From assembly GCA_949358305.1 (NCBI GenBank), contig OX442319.1:5828001-5892000 (forward strand): a stretch of 64,000 bases of DNA, read 5' to 3'. Source of the DNA: Strigamia acuminata. Its lineage: Eukaryota; Arthropoda; Chilopoda; Geophilomorpha; Linotaeniidae. The notes beneath the pieces were generated by a model. It searched no databases. It had not been told where the DNA came from and saw only the letters and a list, made by a program, of their open reading frames with translations. The position numbers were made by a program, and so were the translations under genes. Shown here piece by piece: positions 34,701 through 47,100 of the stretch. Every line of letters starts with the position of its first letter. The first letter of the stretch is position 1.

Positions 34701-37700
34701 TGGAGTTTCTTCAATTCGCGCTCTTTCTCTCGCTACATCTTCCTCTTCTATTTGTAATATCAATTCTGGCGGATGAAACTTATAAATTTTATTTAGAGCT
34801 TCTGGTGCTGCAAAGTATTATTGGTTTTAAATATCCAGTGCCAAATTGTTTGGGTGCATCAGCTAGATTTACAGTTAGATGACAATGAATTGAGAAGCCT
34901 TTTCAACGTTCTGAAAACCCCAAACTCTACTAGTAAAAGTAAAGTCAGCGCAACACATCCCATCATTTCCATAAAAAATATGGGACGTCCAATTCCTGGA
35001 ATGGTCCAATCAAAAAAATCAGACGTATATATTAGACAGCCGTCAATACCACAAAGTCCAGTTTCTACAAAATGAGTGAATAATTTCAATAATTATTCTG
35101 TAGGAATTAGAAACACCAAAAGAAAAAAATCTTTGCCATAGCTTTACCTCTACAGCATGGATGGCTAACATTTGCCTTGCACATAGTGAGAGCTGGTGCT
35201 GCTGTGCAACTTGTGTATGCAACATAGTTTTTGTAAAGATTGAAGAAAGACCATGCTAAGCAATAATTTGGTAGTGGTAGAAATAACCATTGTAATAGGT
35301 CAGCTATATGACTTATATTGAGTTGAGGCTGATAGAGCATGATTGATGCAACAAATGTTCCCATGCCTGAAATTGTAATGTTTTAACTGTAAAACGAAAA
35401 GTTCAAGTTGTTACTTGTTATTCACCTGTGAAAGCATTAAATATTGACAAATTTGTGAATCCTGTTGCAGATTCATTGAAGAAAAATGATAAGAGGTACA
35501 TCAATGGAATAACACTCCACCCATACACCAAAAACACAAGGATGAATCGACCTAAAAAAACATCAAATTGACATTCAGCCATTTTTAATTGAATAATTGA
35601 TACCTTGCATTGCGTGATCAGTGTATTCTTCCTGACTGAATGCTCTGAAAAGCAACAGAATTCCAAAACAGGGTATTAAAAAGTTGAAATAATCCCACAC
35701 AAAAGAGGAGAGCCAAAATGAAATTGTGTTTATTCCACTGATGAATTGCAAATGCTTTGCCTTGGTTTGTCTTTCTTTGATAACAAATATGACAAAACTG
35801 CTAGCTAATAGTGAAGCGCCAAATACAAGGTTGAAGGCAACATCAAAACCAATTGATGTTGATTGCCCTTGATAAGACTTGGGTTTTTTTAATAAGAAAG
35901 AAAAGAAATGTCAAAGTTGTATAGATGTAGATATGTTGACCTTTAATAACTTTTTCAATCCCAAGCCTAAATATTGGACTACGGTGTGCACAACACGGGC
36001 TATCCAAACTAATTGAGCTAATTGGCTTATCCTGATAAAGACCATCCAGTCACAAGCTTTCCTGCAAAGCCCATAGGATCCCAAAAGGCACTATATTCAT
36101 TTATTTTATTTTTGGAGAAAGTTTTATTTTATTTTGAAGAAGGATGTGGGCTAGCAGGGAATTTTCCCTGGGAGATTTTTATAGAGTTGAGGGCAAGTTG
36201 CATTTATGCTGGTACTTGCCTCAAGCAGTTGTCATGGAGATAGTCAGCTGATTGCCTCACAGGAAATGCCATTTCCTGTGAGTAATGAGTAAATGAGTAA
36301 AATACTCAGTCTAAACCAAACACTGAAACCAGAAACATCTCCATTTGTTACTCTCGAAATAAGCAACTACATTTCTTGATTAACCTGAGATTTCAGACCA
36401 GTTTTGGACTCGCATCGTTCTGAATAATTATCAACTTATTATTCAGAACTCATTGGAAGATTTAAGCCGAAATTGTAATGTTTTAGACGAAATCCACATC
36501 TGCCATTGACGAGACGCTTGACTGATTGCTGCATTCTCTTAACAAACTAAACCAGGGGTTCCCACACTTTTTAGCATCGCGCCCCACTTTTTAAGCAAGG
36601 CGATCTTCTGCGCCTCCTTCATCTACCAGTGCATTAAATTTTTTTTAAAATAAACTACTAAAAACGAAAAAAAGAAATTTTTATATAATTTTGCATAAAA
36701 CTTTATATTATTTTATACATAACTTTATATAATTTTGCATAAAATTTTACAAAAGTTTGCAAAAAAAAGCTTGTCTTATTTAGGCGTGTGTAATGGGTGC
36801 GCCCCACCAATAATCAGCTCGCGCCCCATCGTTTGGAAAACGCTAAACTAAACTATTCCAGATATTTTGGACTTTTGCATACTATCCAGCTCCTCAATGG
36901 TTATTAAAGGTTCAACATTGCTTCTGCTTAAAATTCTCCTTAAAATTCTCCTTATATTTACCTGGGAAATCAGTGTGGTCGGCAATGGATGATTGGTAAC
37001 TTTGAAGGAATAATCAGCACTTCCCATATAGTAGCGAAACAGTGCTGTGTCCACTAAACCAACACTCACTGGAGCGCTGTGAAATGCCTCATCACCATAA
37101 TACGCAGTTATACTGGTCCCCTCACTGGAGTTGATAAACGCAGCGCCAACTGTATATTTATATCTCATTTCAGTAGGATGCTCTAAAGCTTCTTCAACCA
37201 AGAATTTCATTACATCTTTGTCGTAAATGTACTTTAACTGGTTTTGCTTGGTAATTTGAGATGTGTAATAGTTGGATAAAACTACAAACTCACTTTCACT
37301 CGTTGAACTTACGTAGAACGGAATAACGGTGTCTGGAAAGAGCTAAAACAAATAATGGTTAGCAAGTTTAGTAACATTTCAGAAAATCCTAACTAACTTC
37401 TACAGATATTTGCAACGGTGGTTCATTTTCTGCTTTGGGTGCTGTCTTGGCCAAAATTAATGCAATGGCAACAAATATGATTGGTAGAGCCAGTTGAATA
37501 AACAATAGGCCATAATTTCTTCTGCTGTGTATGAAACGTTTGATGAAAAGTGCTCGCAGTTGTTGGAAAATGAGAATTACTCCTTTATTATAGGGGAAAT
37601 TTGCCACCTCATAATCAGCCTGTTGAGTCGGTACTAAATGTATGGAAATAAATTCAATCATCATTAAACTTTTTTTTTTTGCTCGGTCTGCTGAACGAGC

Positions 37701-40700
37701 ACAATATCCAGTGGGGACAAGTCCTATTATTCTTTAACAACACATACTTGCCGTACTTTTATATACTCTTGGATCCAATTGCTGTTTAGACTTGTAAAAC
37801 TCATCGTCTGAAACAGACGCATCCTGAGCTGAAAACCGGCTTTTTCGTTTCTCCACAGCATTCACTTCACCTACACTGTTATCATTGTATAAATTCTTTT
37901 TTAAAATGAACTGATTTAATATTTTGTCATACAGTGAACTCCCTCTAGATAGGGCACAAAGGATCAGGCAATAGAGAGGTTCTGCCATGCATTGGAGGGG
38001 AACGGCAACTTGTAGAGTTAGCTCTGCCCACCCGTTGCTATTGTTTTTACACGTTGGAGAACGACGTCTGGACCCGCCATTACACGTTGGAAACGACGTC
38101 TGGACCCGCCATTACACGTTGGAAACGACGTCTGGACCCGCCATTACACGTTGGAAACTACGTCTGGACCCGCCATTACACGTTAGAAACGACGTCTGGA
38201 CCCGCCATTACACATTGGAGAACGACGTCTGGACCCGCCATTACACGTTGGAAACGACGTCTGGACCCGCCATTACACGTTGGAAACGACGTCTGGACCC
38301 GCCATTACACGTTGGAAACGACGTCTGGACCCGCCATTATACGTTGGAAATGACAAAGGCCACGCATGCAACGTGAAACTCAGCTCCACCCCATGATGTC
38401 AGCACAAAAAGAGATGACGTTTCGGGCTTTCCAGGCGTCAGTCGTTCCCGTCCTACGCCTGGTAGAACCTCTCCATTGCACTAGATTGGTCACTACTCTT
38501 TGGGACCCAAACCCAGGGCTGGATTTAGGTATTGCGGGCTCCTCTCTACATTGGGCACTTTCTGGACCTGTCTATGCTCGGTGTAGAAGGAATTCACTGT
38601 ATTAGATATTTGTTTTACCAAAAGAACACATCTTCCATTGTTGTCATTGACACTCCAAAACTAGCAATGCCAAGTGTTTCCTTTTTTGATTCTAAAACTT
38701 CAAACAGTGCTGGAAACATGGAAATACTTTCCTGAGGCAGCATATAGGTCAGTTCAGAACCAACTTGTCTCGTAAGTTTTGCCTTAGAAACGCTACGTCG
38801 AACAACCCGCGTCAATTCTGATACTTTGCAGTTGGGTGTTACCAAAACCACTATGTGGAATCCGGAACCTGTACATTGTAATGGCATTTGTAAGAAAAGT
38901 ATCTCTTCTAGTACCGTAAAACATGGTACCGTAAAACTTTTTCAAGAACAATGGCGATCCACAACATTTTATTTGTCCACTAACCATAATTGCAACACGG
39001 TCACCTAAAATATCAGCTTCGTCCATAAAATGGGTTGTAAGCAAAATTGTGCGTCCAAATCGTTCTTTTTGTAACAACTTCCACGTTTCTCTTCGAGCTG
39101 CTGGATCCATTCCAGATGTCGGTTCATCGAGGAGGACTACCTGGAAATACAATAGAAATATTGTCACAATGTAGCTCTGGGGTATACAAGAAAAGTTGTT
39201 GGTCCAAACATTTAGTTGTTGGACCAAACATTCAGGCAAAGTTATTCCGACCATTCTGCCCATGTGGTCCTCGACCACATGGTCAGCGGTTGGACTAGAC
39301 TGGATTGCTAAAAGGCAACCCAGCGACCTAGACGATAACACAGTGAACGCGCAAACCCATAGACAACCACAATAGGGATAATACCAATCCAAACTGTGTG
39401 TTCTCTGTGTTGTTCTAATTGTGAATGATGTCCGTATTGTCCTCCCCTGGCCATGAGGCGACCAACCGCCACTCACAATTAGATTGGTCATTCAAGTTTT
39501 GTATCTGCCATGTTTAACACAATCCTCTAAACTGTTCTGCTTACTTTTGAACCACCAATAAGAGCAATTCCAACAGATAATTTGCGCTTCATTCCTGCAG
39601 AGAGGTGAGCAACCCTGCTATGTCGTTTATCACCCATGCTAAGCATTGCTATAACTTCGTTGACTTCAAGATCTATGCTCCTACGATCTGCACCTTTCAA
39701 CTATTCAAAAAATAATTAGCCAAGCTATGGCTAAACTTCAAACTATACAGTTCTAACCTTGTAGAAAAACTGTAAATGTTCTTGTACAGTAAGTTCTGGA
39801 AATAAAACATCATGTTGTGGACACAACCCTAGACTGGTTCTGACGCTGGACATTTCGTGTCGAATGTCAAATCCGTAGACAAGGGCTGTTCCTTTGGACG
39901 GAGTAATCAAACCTATATGTAAGCAAAATGTAAGCAAAATGTAAGCAAAATGTAAGCAAAAAAAGAAAAAAATCCCTATCTAGGTAGTCTACTATCTTAA
40001 ATTACTCAACCTGTTAGCATGGACATGGTGGTTGTTTTACCAGCACCATTGTGCCCAAGAAGCACAGTTATTTGGCCTTGGTACAGATTTAATGTTATGC
40101 TGTTGACAACTATTTTCGTACCAAACACCTACATTATAAAAGTACAATGTTCAATTCTTGCTGGGGTTGGCAAATACCAAACAATACGACCTTTGTGAGA
40201 TGCCTTATTTGAATTCCTGGTGATAAATTAACTGGTTCAGCTTCAAAATGCGTTGATACAGTAGAAGCATTATCAGAAGATACTTTGTCATCAATTGCAA
40301 TGACTATTTCTCTAACTGGTACTCTGCCGCCCCAATAATCTCTCTGCAAGAAAACAAATTTTACAACAAGCTTACATATGTTTAGTGTTGGACTCGCTCA
40401 TGCTGGGCGCTCACATACCGCAATTTAGCATCGCGTCGCGATCGCCTTGCCATTGCGCATGCGCAGATAACGTCATTTCCTTCGCGCCGGTTTGAAATCT
40501 ACTTTTGAAAATAGTACTTGTCCCAAATACTATTTCGCTCGCGATTCATGTCGCAGTCAATCCGTGAGCTGTGTGAAATGACGTCATTTCATCAACATTT
40601 TCAACCGAAATGGCGGGTTTTTCAGATCAGAAGTGACGTCATAAAATTAAAATAGCAAAGCTGGAATAGCTATATGTGTGTAGCATTGCGCACGATTCAC

Positions 40701-43700
40701 AGGGCGATTTAGCTTGCGAAATCGCGGTATGTGTGCGCCCAGCATAACGAACATTTCGCAAATTTTGTGGAAGTATTTATGTATTTAATATTTTTTTGAG
40801 CTTATTTGTGTTGCTAATTTTAAACAAAAATTCATCTTTGCTTCAAAACATATCTCTAGATTAGTTTACTGCTGCGTATGAATGCATATACACACCGATA
40901 CGGGAAAGTACCAGGGCTTTGGAACACCGAAATCACCAGGAAATACGCTGTCGACATACCAAGTAATAAAGAAATACAAGAAATAGTCAATTAAAAGCAT
41001 GAAGAAAACCCATGCCATTGAGAAATTGTCATCAGGAGTTGGTCCTTTGTTGAAGTTTGACCAGTGAAGACCCACACCTGATCCTTCATACATCGATATA
41101 AACTGTCCACCAAATGCCATTGCAGTGTTTGGTAGTATGCAGAAAAATAATTTCCAACCAAATCCCAGCAAAATGTATCTTGGTTGAATGTACATGTAAG
41201 GCACATAAGAAAAGAAATAGATGAGACCTGCAGCAGTAACTGCTGAACTTGCTGCAACAAAATTAAGAAATTAAAAAAGCATTAATTGATTTTTAATTCA
41301 AGTTACCTCTGGAGAAGAAGACACTGATTGCAAAGCAAAACATTATTGTTGTGCTAGTGTACAACAAAAGAAAACAAAATACAATAACTGGATCACTGTA
41401 GGCAATAACGCAAATCTTCTTTGAGAAAGTCATGGTTAATAGAAAAGTCATGACTGATACAGGAATAAGAAGACACAGCAGTGATTTGGTGTACCATGCG
41501 GACCAGTGCAAGAAACCACTTAAACCCATCATTTTTAAAGATTCCTATTGATAGAATTAGTTCTTATTTCTCGAAAATTGTCTTGTAGAAATGTCTGAAC
41601 TTACCTTTATTTTGTTCTCTTTCTCCTGAACCAAACTTTTAATAATATTGATTGACGAGTATAGAAAGCTGAGCATAATTATAACTGGCAGCCATGTTTG
41701 CAGTGATAGAATAAATTCGTCTTCTCTGTAGGGAGGAATGGGGAAAAGTTGCAATGATATATTCGGTGAGTGCACGCTTTCAAACAGGTCGTCACGCGAC
41801 ATCTTGTTTTTAAATATTGATATAATTGCCATGGCTACCGCATGTTGAATTGTCACAAAACCTTCAGAGTAGTAATCTATCAAAAATGTGTATTTCAGAT
41901 TTAGTAATGCAAGTGTGATTGGCAGGGGAGTGCCAAATTCAGATAAATAATAACTCCAGGTAAGTTTATGGCCTGCATTAATGTTATCTAAAAGTCACAG
42001 ATAAATAGTCATTCCACATGCTCATGATGCCTGAGCTTGATGTGGTCGCCAGGGCTGGACTGGGAACAAATTTAGTGCCGGGAAATCTGGATGTTCGGGC
42101 CACAATTAATCAAGTTGGGACGGGCCATAGCAAGCCAAGACGGGCCACGGCGGCCACGGGCCATCGGGAAATTCCCGGTATCCCGCCGGGCCAGTCCAGC
42201 ACCGGTGGTCGCACCAATTTACCCTGGCAATATCAAGACACACTAGGCGCGATGCGGTGCGAATTGCGTTGCTTAGCGATGTTGACGTCATCAAAAAATG
42301 ACGACAGGTCACATCTGATTGGCTGCGATCAAAATCGCGGACCAAAAAGTACTAGTGTTATTGACGTTTATTGACGTTTATTGACGTTTATACTCACTTT
42401 GAATGAGTACAAAACATCAAATTTTTAACTTTAAAGTGGAAAACGGGAGAGAACACAAGAATCTCGTGTTTTCTCGCGTTTTCCCGAGTACCGCGAGATG
42501 TATCGCAAAATCCCGGTACCGGTACTGTACCGGGACCGCGGTACTTTTTGAGGATGTAGCAAGTACCGGTACCGGTACCGCGATACTTTTTGAGGACGCA
42601 GCAAGTACCGGTACCGGGACCGCGGTACTTGTACCGCGGTACGTATTGGGAGTACCGTGCCCAACACTGGAGATGATTGGTTAATTTGGTCACGTCAAAC
42701 GTCAAACAACTATTTACACATTCATATATTTCAGTAATCTGGGACTGAACACTACATACTTGGAGATGGCCCGTAGTCACTTTCTGATCGTGGTCCGGGG
42801 TGTGGAAACATTGGATACATTTGTTGCGTCAACCATCCTTCAGCTTGTACCATTGGATTATCACTGTTAGCTCTTGAATAACCCATAAATAAACATATGT
42901 TGATTATTAAAAATTGCATATCGCCACACAGCAATAGAATAACCTTGAGATATTTGTTGGATATTATACAGAATCTACATAAACATCCTCAGGATAGTTA
43001 TTGAGTTATTCAGCATTGCAATTAAATTGCAAAGTATTACAATGCATTACAAAATGCATTTCAAAATACATTGCAATATAATTTCAACGTATTTTTTAAC
43101 CATTACTGTGTGTATCCCAATAAATAATGTTGACGAGCAACTAAAACTGACATTATTAAGCAAATACCAATTGTGAAAATACCTCAATCTTGTTTTCAAT
43201 CTAATTTTGTATCTGATATTCTTCGGAAAACTATTTCCCTGCATATTTTCAAACACGACACCGGCCAAAAAATCAATGTCAGAATTAGCCTGAATATACG
43301 CTTCCATTTCGTTTTCGGACGAAAATCCAAATTCTAACACAAAACAACAGCAAAAATAACGAATCACTCTTGATAAAAAGCGTGCATTACTCTGAATTCT
43401 TGCTTCAAAAGTGTTGGCAACTAATTCCACAACCTCATTGACCACTGGCACGTCTGGACTGTAAACCACAGGAAGCTTACTGTGCTTAATCACCGTGTAA
43501 GCGTGAAAAGGGAACTTAGTGATGTCCACTGGATTGAACAATGTCGGCTTGGTGATCTCTTTGGACTCCGTGGCAGCCCTGACGGCAATCAACAGCAGAG
43601 AGAGCAATATGGGCAGCAACAACTCGGCGATCGTGTTGATTTTGTGTCGAGTGTGCAACTTGTAGTTCTTCCACAAAAGCAACCAGAACTTCTCTATCGA

Positions 43701-43766
43701 CGACTTCGAAGTCCGTTCGCTGTAATCAAATTCAGTGACACCTATCCTTCTGTCCATCTCTGCCAT
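31797..43766 (-). CDS. ABCA3: ABCA3-like full ABC lipid transporter (26 exons, ~1830 aa)
   Basis: Exons: 43766-43391, 43333-43183, 42872-42760, 41876-41605, 41544-41307, 41251-40896, 40343-40191, 40128-40011, 39912-39758, 39700-39545, 39140-38930, 38868-38630, 37910-37748, 37633-37398, 37342-36962, 36892-36854, 35877-35604, 35551-35426, 35366-35148, 35064-34873, 34798-34663, 33779-33581, 33522-33335, 33278-33108, 33056-32842, 32212-31797. Two halves, each with one early TM helix, a large extracellular loop, five TM helices and a nucleotide-binding domain. NBD1: Walker [10 protein letters not shown] (about 578), signature LSAGM (677), Walker [17 protein letters not shown]2: GTTGAGKTT (about 1464), [23 protein letters not shown]. 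The FWLLLWKNY start and KPWYF before NBD1 are ABCA3-like. It moves phospholipid across membranes with ATP. The C-terminus ends in a (SEK)6 run. The borders of exons 12/13 and 16/17 are the least certain. Introns are about 50-75 bp unless occupied by mobile elements or arrays. Confidence 0.9.
32325..32820. repeat. 20-bp minisatellite in the last ABCA intron
   Basis: About 24 units of 'tttatcaaaaactggtcaaa' with 'tttatcacaaatttgtggaaa' variants. It fills most of the intron between exons 25 and 26; the 126-aa sense frame is an artefact. Confidence 0.94.
33870..34302. mobile_element. foldback MITE in ABCA intron 21
   Basis: The left arm (from 'cgactattcatcgcccgatt', with 'ccattcatcgctgctaagt') is the inverse complement of the right arm ending near 34302. 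A second inverted pair ('gacaattggacggttgtcaagtaatcg' class) lies inside. The right arm also carries six tandem 'gcgatgacttggccg' units. Confidence 0.8.
34366..34578. mobile_element. truncated MITE with GGTGGAAACACA terminus
   Basis: From 'tgtcaaagtcacatgacc' to 'gtgtttccaccttaa'. It is over 85% identical by eye to the right half of the fuller copy at 59807-60186. It ends at a TTAA; the left half is missing. Confidence 0.75.
36256..36282. repeat. perfect 13-bp inverted repeat with 1-nt centre
   Basis: ctcacaggaaatg / catttcctgtgag around a single C. In ABCA intron 16; possibly part of an undefined mobile element. Confidence 0.7.
36553..36845. mobile_element. hAT-type MITE, 293 bp, at an ABCA splice donor
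   Basis: The left end CAGGGGTTCCCACAC is a standard hAT terminus, and the right end is its imperfect complement (ccaaaacg-type). The 8-bp target duplication aactaaac is at 36545-36552 and 36846-36853. The right copy of the duplication contains the GT of the exon-16 donor. Confidence 0.85.
37932..38599. mobile_element. TA-flanked pogo/mariner-like MITE in ABCA intron 12
   Basis: Ends CAGTGAACTCCCTCTAGA and, inverted, CAGTGAATTCCTTCTACA, with TA duplicated on each side (37930-37931, 38600-38601). It has no coding capacity and includes a 32-bp minisatellite. Confidence 0.82.
38052..38350. repeat. 32-bp minisatellite inside the 37932-38599 MITE
   Basis: Ten units of 'cgttggaaacgacgtctgg' plus 'acccgccattaca', starting at 38052, 38085, 38117, 38149 and so on; very homogeneous, so young or gene-converted. 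Confidence 0.95.
39141..39544. other. ABCA intron 10 insert with nested inverted repeats
   Basis: Contains ctaattgtga...tcacaattag (about 39415-39484) and ccatgtggtc-ctc-gaccacatgg (about 39260-39282). It looks like a non-autonomous element, but I cannot define the ends. It shares a 24-nt motif with 49310-49333. Confidence 0.4.
40400..40745. mobile_element. MITE with ATGCTGGGCG termini in ABCA intron 6
   Basis: Left 'atgctgggcgctcacatacc', right its inverse complement ending 'gcgcccagcat'. 346 bp, no ORF. A 16-bp palindrome gaaatgacgtcatttc lies at 40575-40590. Confidence 0.75.
42050..42204. mobile_element. 155-bp hAT MITE with 8-bp TSD (copy 1)
   Basis: CAGGGCTGGACTGGG at one end and ccagtccagcaccg at the other. 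Exact 8-bp duplication gtggtcgc at 42042-42049 and 42205-42212. In ABCA intron 3; same length as the copy at 58994. Confidence 0.93.
42430..42670. repeat. GTACCGGTACC-rich segment in ABCA intron 3
   Basis: Dense 'accggtaccg' and 'accgcggtac' motifs in three blocks spaced about 60-70 bp, ending at 'gtgcccaacactg', a hAT-like terminus when read on the minus strand. The other end was not found. Confidence 0.5.
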
Positions 43767-44196
43767 GAAAAACGTGTGAAAACAAAAGTGTCGTTTAGAA
43801 TGGATGCACCAACAATCCTCGTTGTTGTAGCAACGAAACGTTACTGCGTAGATTCGAAAAGATTCGGTCGCGATTGGTGGGAAACGACCACAGCCGCCAT
43901 CTAGCGAATGCAATGACAAATCGCAAGTTACAAAAACGTAAAAATGTGGCGCTGACAGTCGATCATTGTCGTTAGGAAACAAAGGTTTGATAACAGCATT
44001 GGAACAGCTGTTTCGTATGCAAATGGACGCATACATAGTCACCCGCTTTAACTGATGGAGGCCAGATTGGCGCGGTGATGCAAATCCTGTAGTTTAAGAT
44101 GAGGGAATAGCCTCCTTCCCCTAAAAATCCGTCGCTTTAATAGTTCGTTCGAGTTTAGTGTGATAAATTTGCGATCGAGTAAACCAATTGTCAATT
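43767..44196. promoter_or_regulatory. bidirectional promoter region, ABCA / ADAM10-like
   Basis: 430 bp between divergent start codons. Moderately GC-rich, with no TATA box that I can place. Function inferred from spacing. Confidence 0.45.
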
Positions 44197-47100
44197 ATGG
44201 TGTGTTATCTACTCACCGTCAGTTTGTTGTTGCAAGTCGTGTGTCACCTTCGAGTGAGCGGCACGGAAGACAAGATTTTGAACGAGTTTATCAATTACTA
44301 CGAACCGGTTGTTTTCACGGAGCAGGACGAGATTTCCGTGAGTGTTCCGTGGCTCGCGATCAAGAGAGAGGACCGGGGTGGCAGCACTGCGGAACAAGTC
44401 GAAATACGAGCTTTCGGACGCGTTTTTCGGTTGGAGCTGCGACGAACGACCAAAGTGCTGAGCGCGGAAGCGGACATGTTCGTGCTGCGGGGGATAGACG
44501 AGTGTATACGGGAGAAGCTGAATGCCAAGTCGATTTTAAGCAATTTGGTGGAAGGGAAAGTGGCGAATGAACCGAAATCGTACGTGCACGGTGCATTGAG
44601 GAAAGGAGTTTTCACGGGTGTTATCTACTTGGAAAATCAAACGCTTTTTGTCGAGCGGGCGTCCAAGTATTTCAGAGAAAAGGTTTGGAATGAAGTGTCT
44701 GTTGTTTTGATTGCGAAAAAGAACGGTGGAGAAAGGTTTCAGTCACATTCGGCAGATATTTTTAGCAAAAAGTGCGATGTTTTGTAATTTTGTGAGAAAA
44801 TGTTGCAGTGTATAACAAAAAAAAAGCTAAAAAATGCGAAATTGTACAATTTTATGCCTGAGAATCACATCGCACATCGCAAAAAATTGCAAATGCTGCG
44901 ATTTTACGATTCGTAATGCGATTTTCAAGATTTGCGATGCGATATTCGTAGTTTGCAATGCAATTTTTGCGACATATCGCAAGAGATGCAATTTTTGCAA
45001 TTTGTGATACGATTTTCGTAGTTTCCGATGCTATTTTTGCGACATATCGCAAAAACTGCAAGAGATGCAATATTTACGATTTGTGATGCGATTTTCGTAG
45101 TTTGCTATGCAATTTTTGCGACATATCGCAAAAACTGCAAGAGATGCGATATTTACGATTCGTGATGCGTTTTTCATAGTTTGTATTGCGATTTTTGTAA
45201 ATTGCAGTGCGATTTTCGTGATTTGCAATTTGCAATGCGATGTTCGTGATTTGCAATTTGACAATTTGCAATGCGATGTTCGTGATTTGCAATTTGCCAA
45301 TTTGCAATGCGATTTTCGTGATTTGCAATTTGCATTGCGATTTTCGTGATTTGCAATGCGATTTTCGTGATTTGCAATTTGCATTGCGATTTTTGTAAAT
45401 TGCAATGCGATTTTCGTAATTTGCAATGCGATTTTCGTGATTTGCAATTTGCATTGCGATTTTTATAAATTGCAATGCGATTTTCGTAATTTGCAATGCG
45501 ATTTTCGCGATTTGCAATTTGCATTGCGATTTTTATAAATTGCAATGCGATTTTCGTAATTTGCAATGCGATTTTCGCGATTTGCAATGCGATTTTTGTT
45601 TCATCGCATTCACTCCTTTTGACACTTCTATTTCGCATTCTATTTGTCAATCAAATTATCCCAATAACAATAATAATTGATTTTTCTATTAAAAAAAAAA
45701 CACAGATGCCGTTCGACTGCGTGATTTTCCGTCAAGAAGATCTAAACATGACCGCTTTCGACTGCGGAATGGGCCCGGACGGCTACAAGTGCGACCCCAT
45801 CCGCCTCCTCCAGCGCACCGGCCCCGCTGCTCAGCGCGTGATGCCGGTCATGGGCGACTCCGAGACCACATCGGAACACTCGTGGTTCAAGCGCAACCCG
45901 CCGAAAACCACGTGCACCCTCAAAGTGGTCGCCGACCACCTTTTCTTCCAGCACGCCGGCGACAATTCTGCCGAGAACGCCATCTACGAAATGATCTTCC
46001 ACATCCACGAGGCCGACCGCATCTTCCGGGCCACCGACTTCAACGAAGACGGCCAGGCCGACGGCGTCGGCTTCAAAATCGAAGCGGTCGAGGTGCACAC
46101 GAGCACGGTCTGCTTCGAGAACCCGGCCCTGGCCAAACCGTCGGTCACCTCGGACCAGTACCTCGAGATGTTTTCTGAGCGTGACTTCCACAACTTCTGC
46201 GTCGGCGTCGCCTTTTCCGGCTACACGTTCCCCGGCCGGGTGCTCGGCATCGCGTGGATGGCCGACGCCGACAACAGCGGCTACGTCGGCGGCATCTGCG
46301 AGCCCCGGCTCTATTCCACGCAGGACCAGAAGGCGCTGAGTTTCAACTCCGCCGTCATCACGATGATGCTGGAAGGGCGGCGCATGCCGCGCGGCATCAC
46401 GGCGATAGCGGTGGCCCATGAGTTGGGACATTCGTTCGGTAGCGACCACGACCCGTACCAAGACCCCGTCTGCTCGCCGGGCCGTGATGGCGGCGGTAAA
46501 TATATAATGGCAGCCTTTGCGGTCAAGGGTGATCAGCCGAACAACCGGTTCTTTTCGCCGTGCAGCAAACACAACATGCGCACGGTGCTCAAAAAGAAGG
46601 GCACTTGTTTCACGGCAATGAGGACTGCGTATTGCGGTAGTGGTGAGTAATGGCGCGTGCTGGGAGGAAAAAGCCTGGCAATTTGATGAATTAAACCAGG
46701 TTTTCTTCTCTTGTTATGCATAACCGCGCATTTTTAGACAATTAGTACAATTAAAGCTCACCAGATGGCGTTTGCCAACAGTGATTCAGACGAGGGGGTA
46801 GCTAATGCTGGAAATCTCGTAAAGGCAAAGATTTTGGATTTCAAAATCCTTGAAATCTCATGAAATCCTGGAAATCCTGGAAATCTTTGAAATTTTATGA
46901 AATCCTGGAAATCCTGGAAATCTTTAAAATTTTATGAAATCCTGGAAATCCTAGAAATCCTGGAAATCTTATAAATTTTCTTGCAAATTGTCACAAATTC
47001 TAGCAAAATATTTTAAGAAACCAACATGAAATTCTGAGAAACCCTTGTGAAACCCTTGTGAAATCCTGAAAAATTTTTGTGAAATCCTTGAAATCCTTAG

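Noticed and set aside
35931-36000. extra ABCA exon (…GIEKVIK…) upstream of exon 17
   Set aside because: Exon 17 can start at 35877 ([12 protein letters not shown]) in phase 0 directly after exon 16, so the extra exon is not needed and its phase does not fit.
45031-45650. several overlapping antisense frames of about 140-160 aa
   Set aside because: All are translations of the ADAM10-like intron-1 array in different frames.
45742-46572. 276-aa antisense frame
   Set aside because: Antisense shadow of the GC-rich metalloprotease exon; no domain, Arg/Val/Ala-rich as expected of such shadows.
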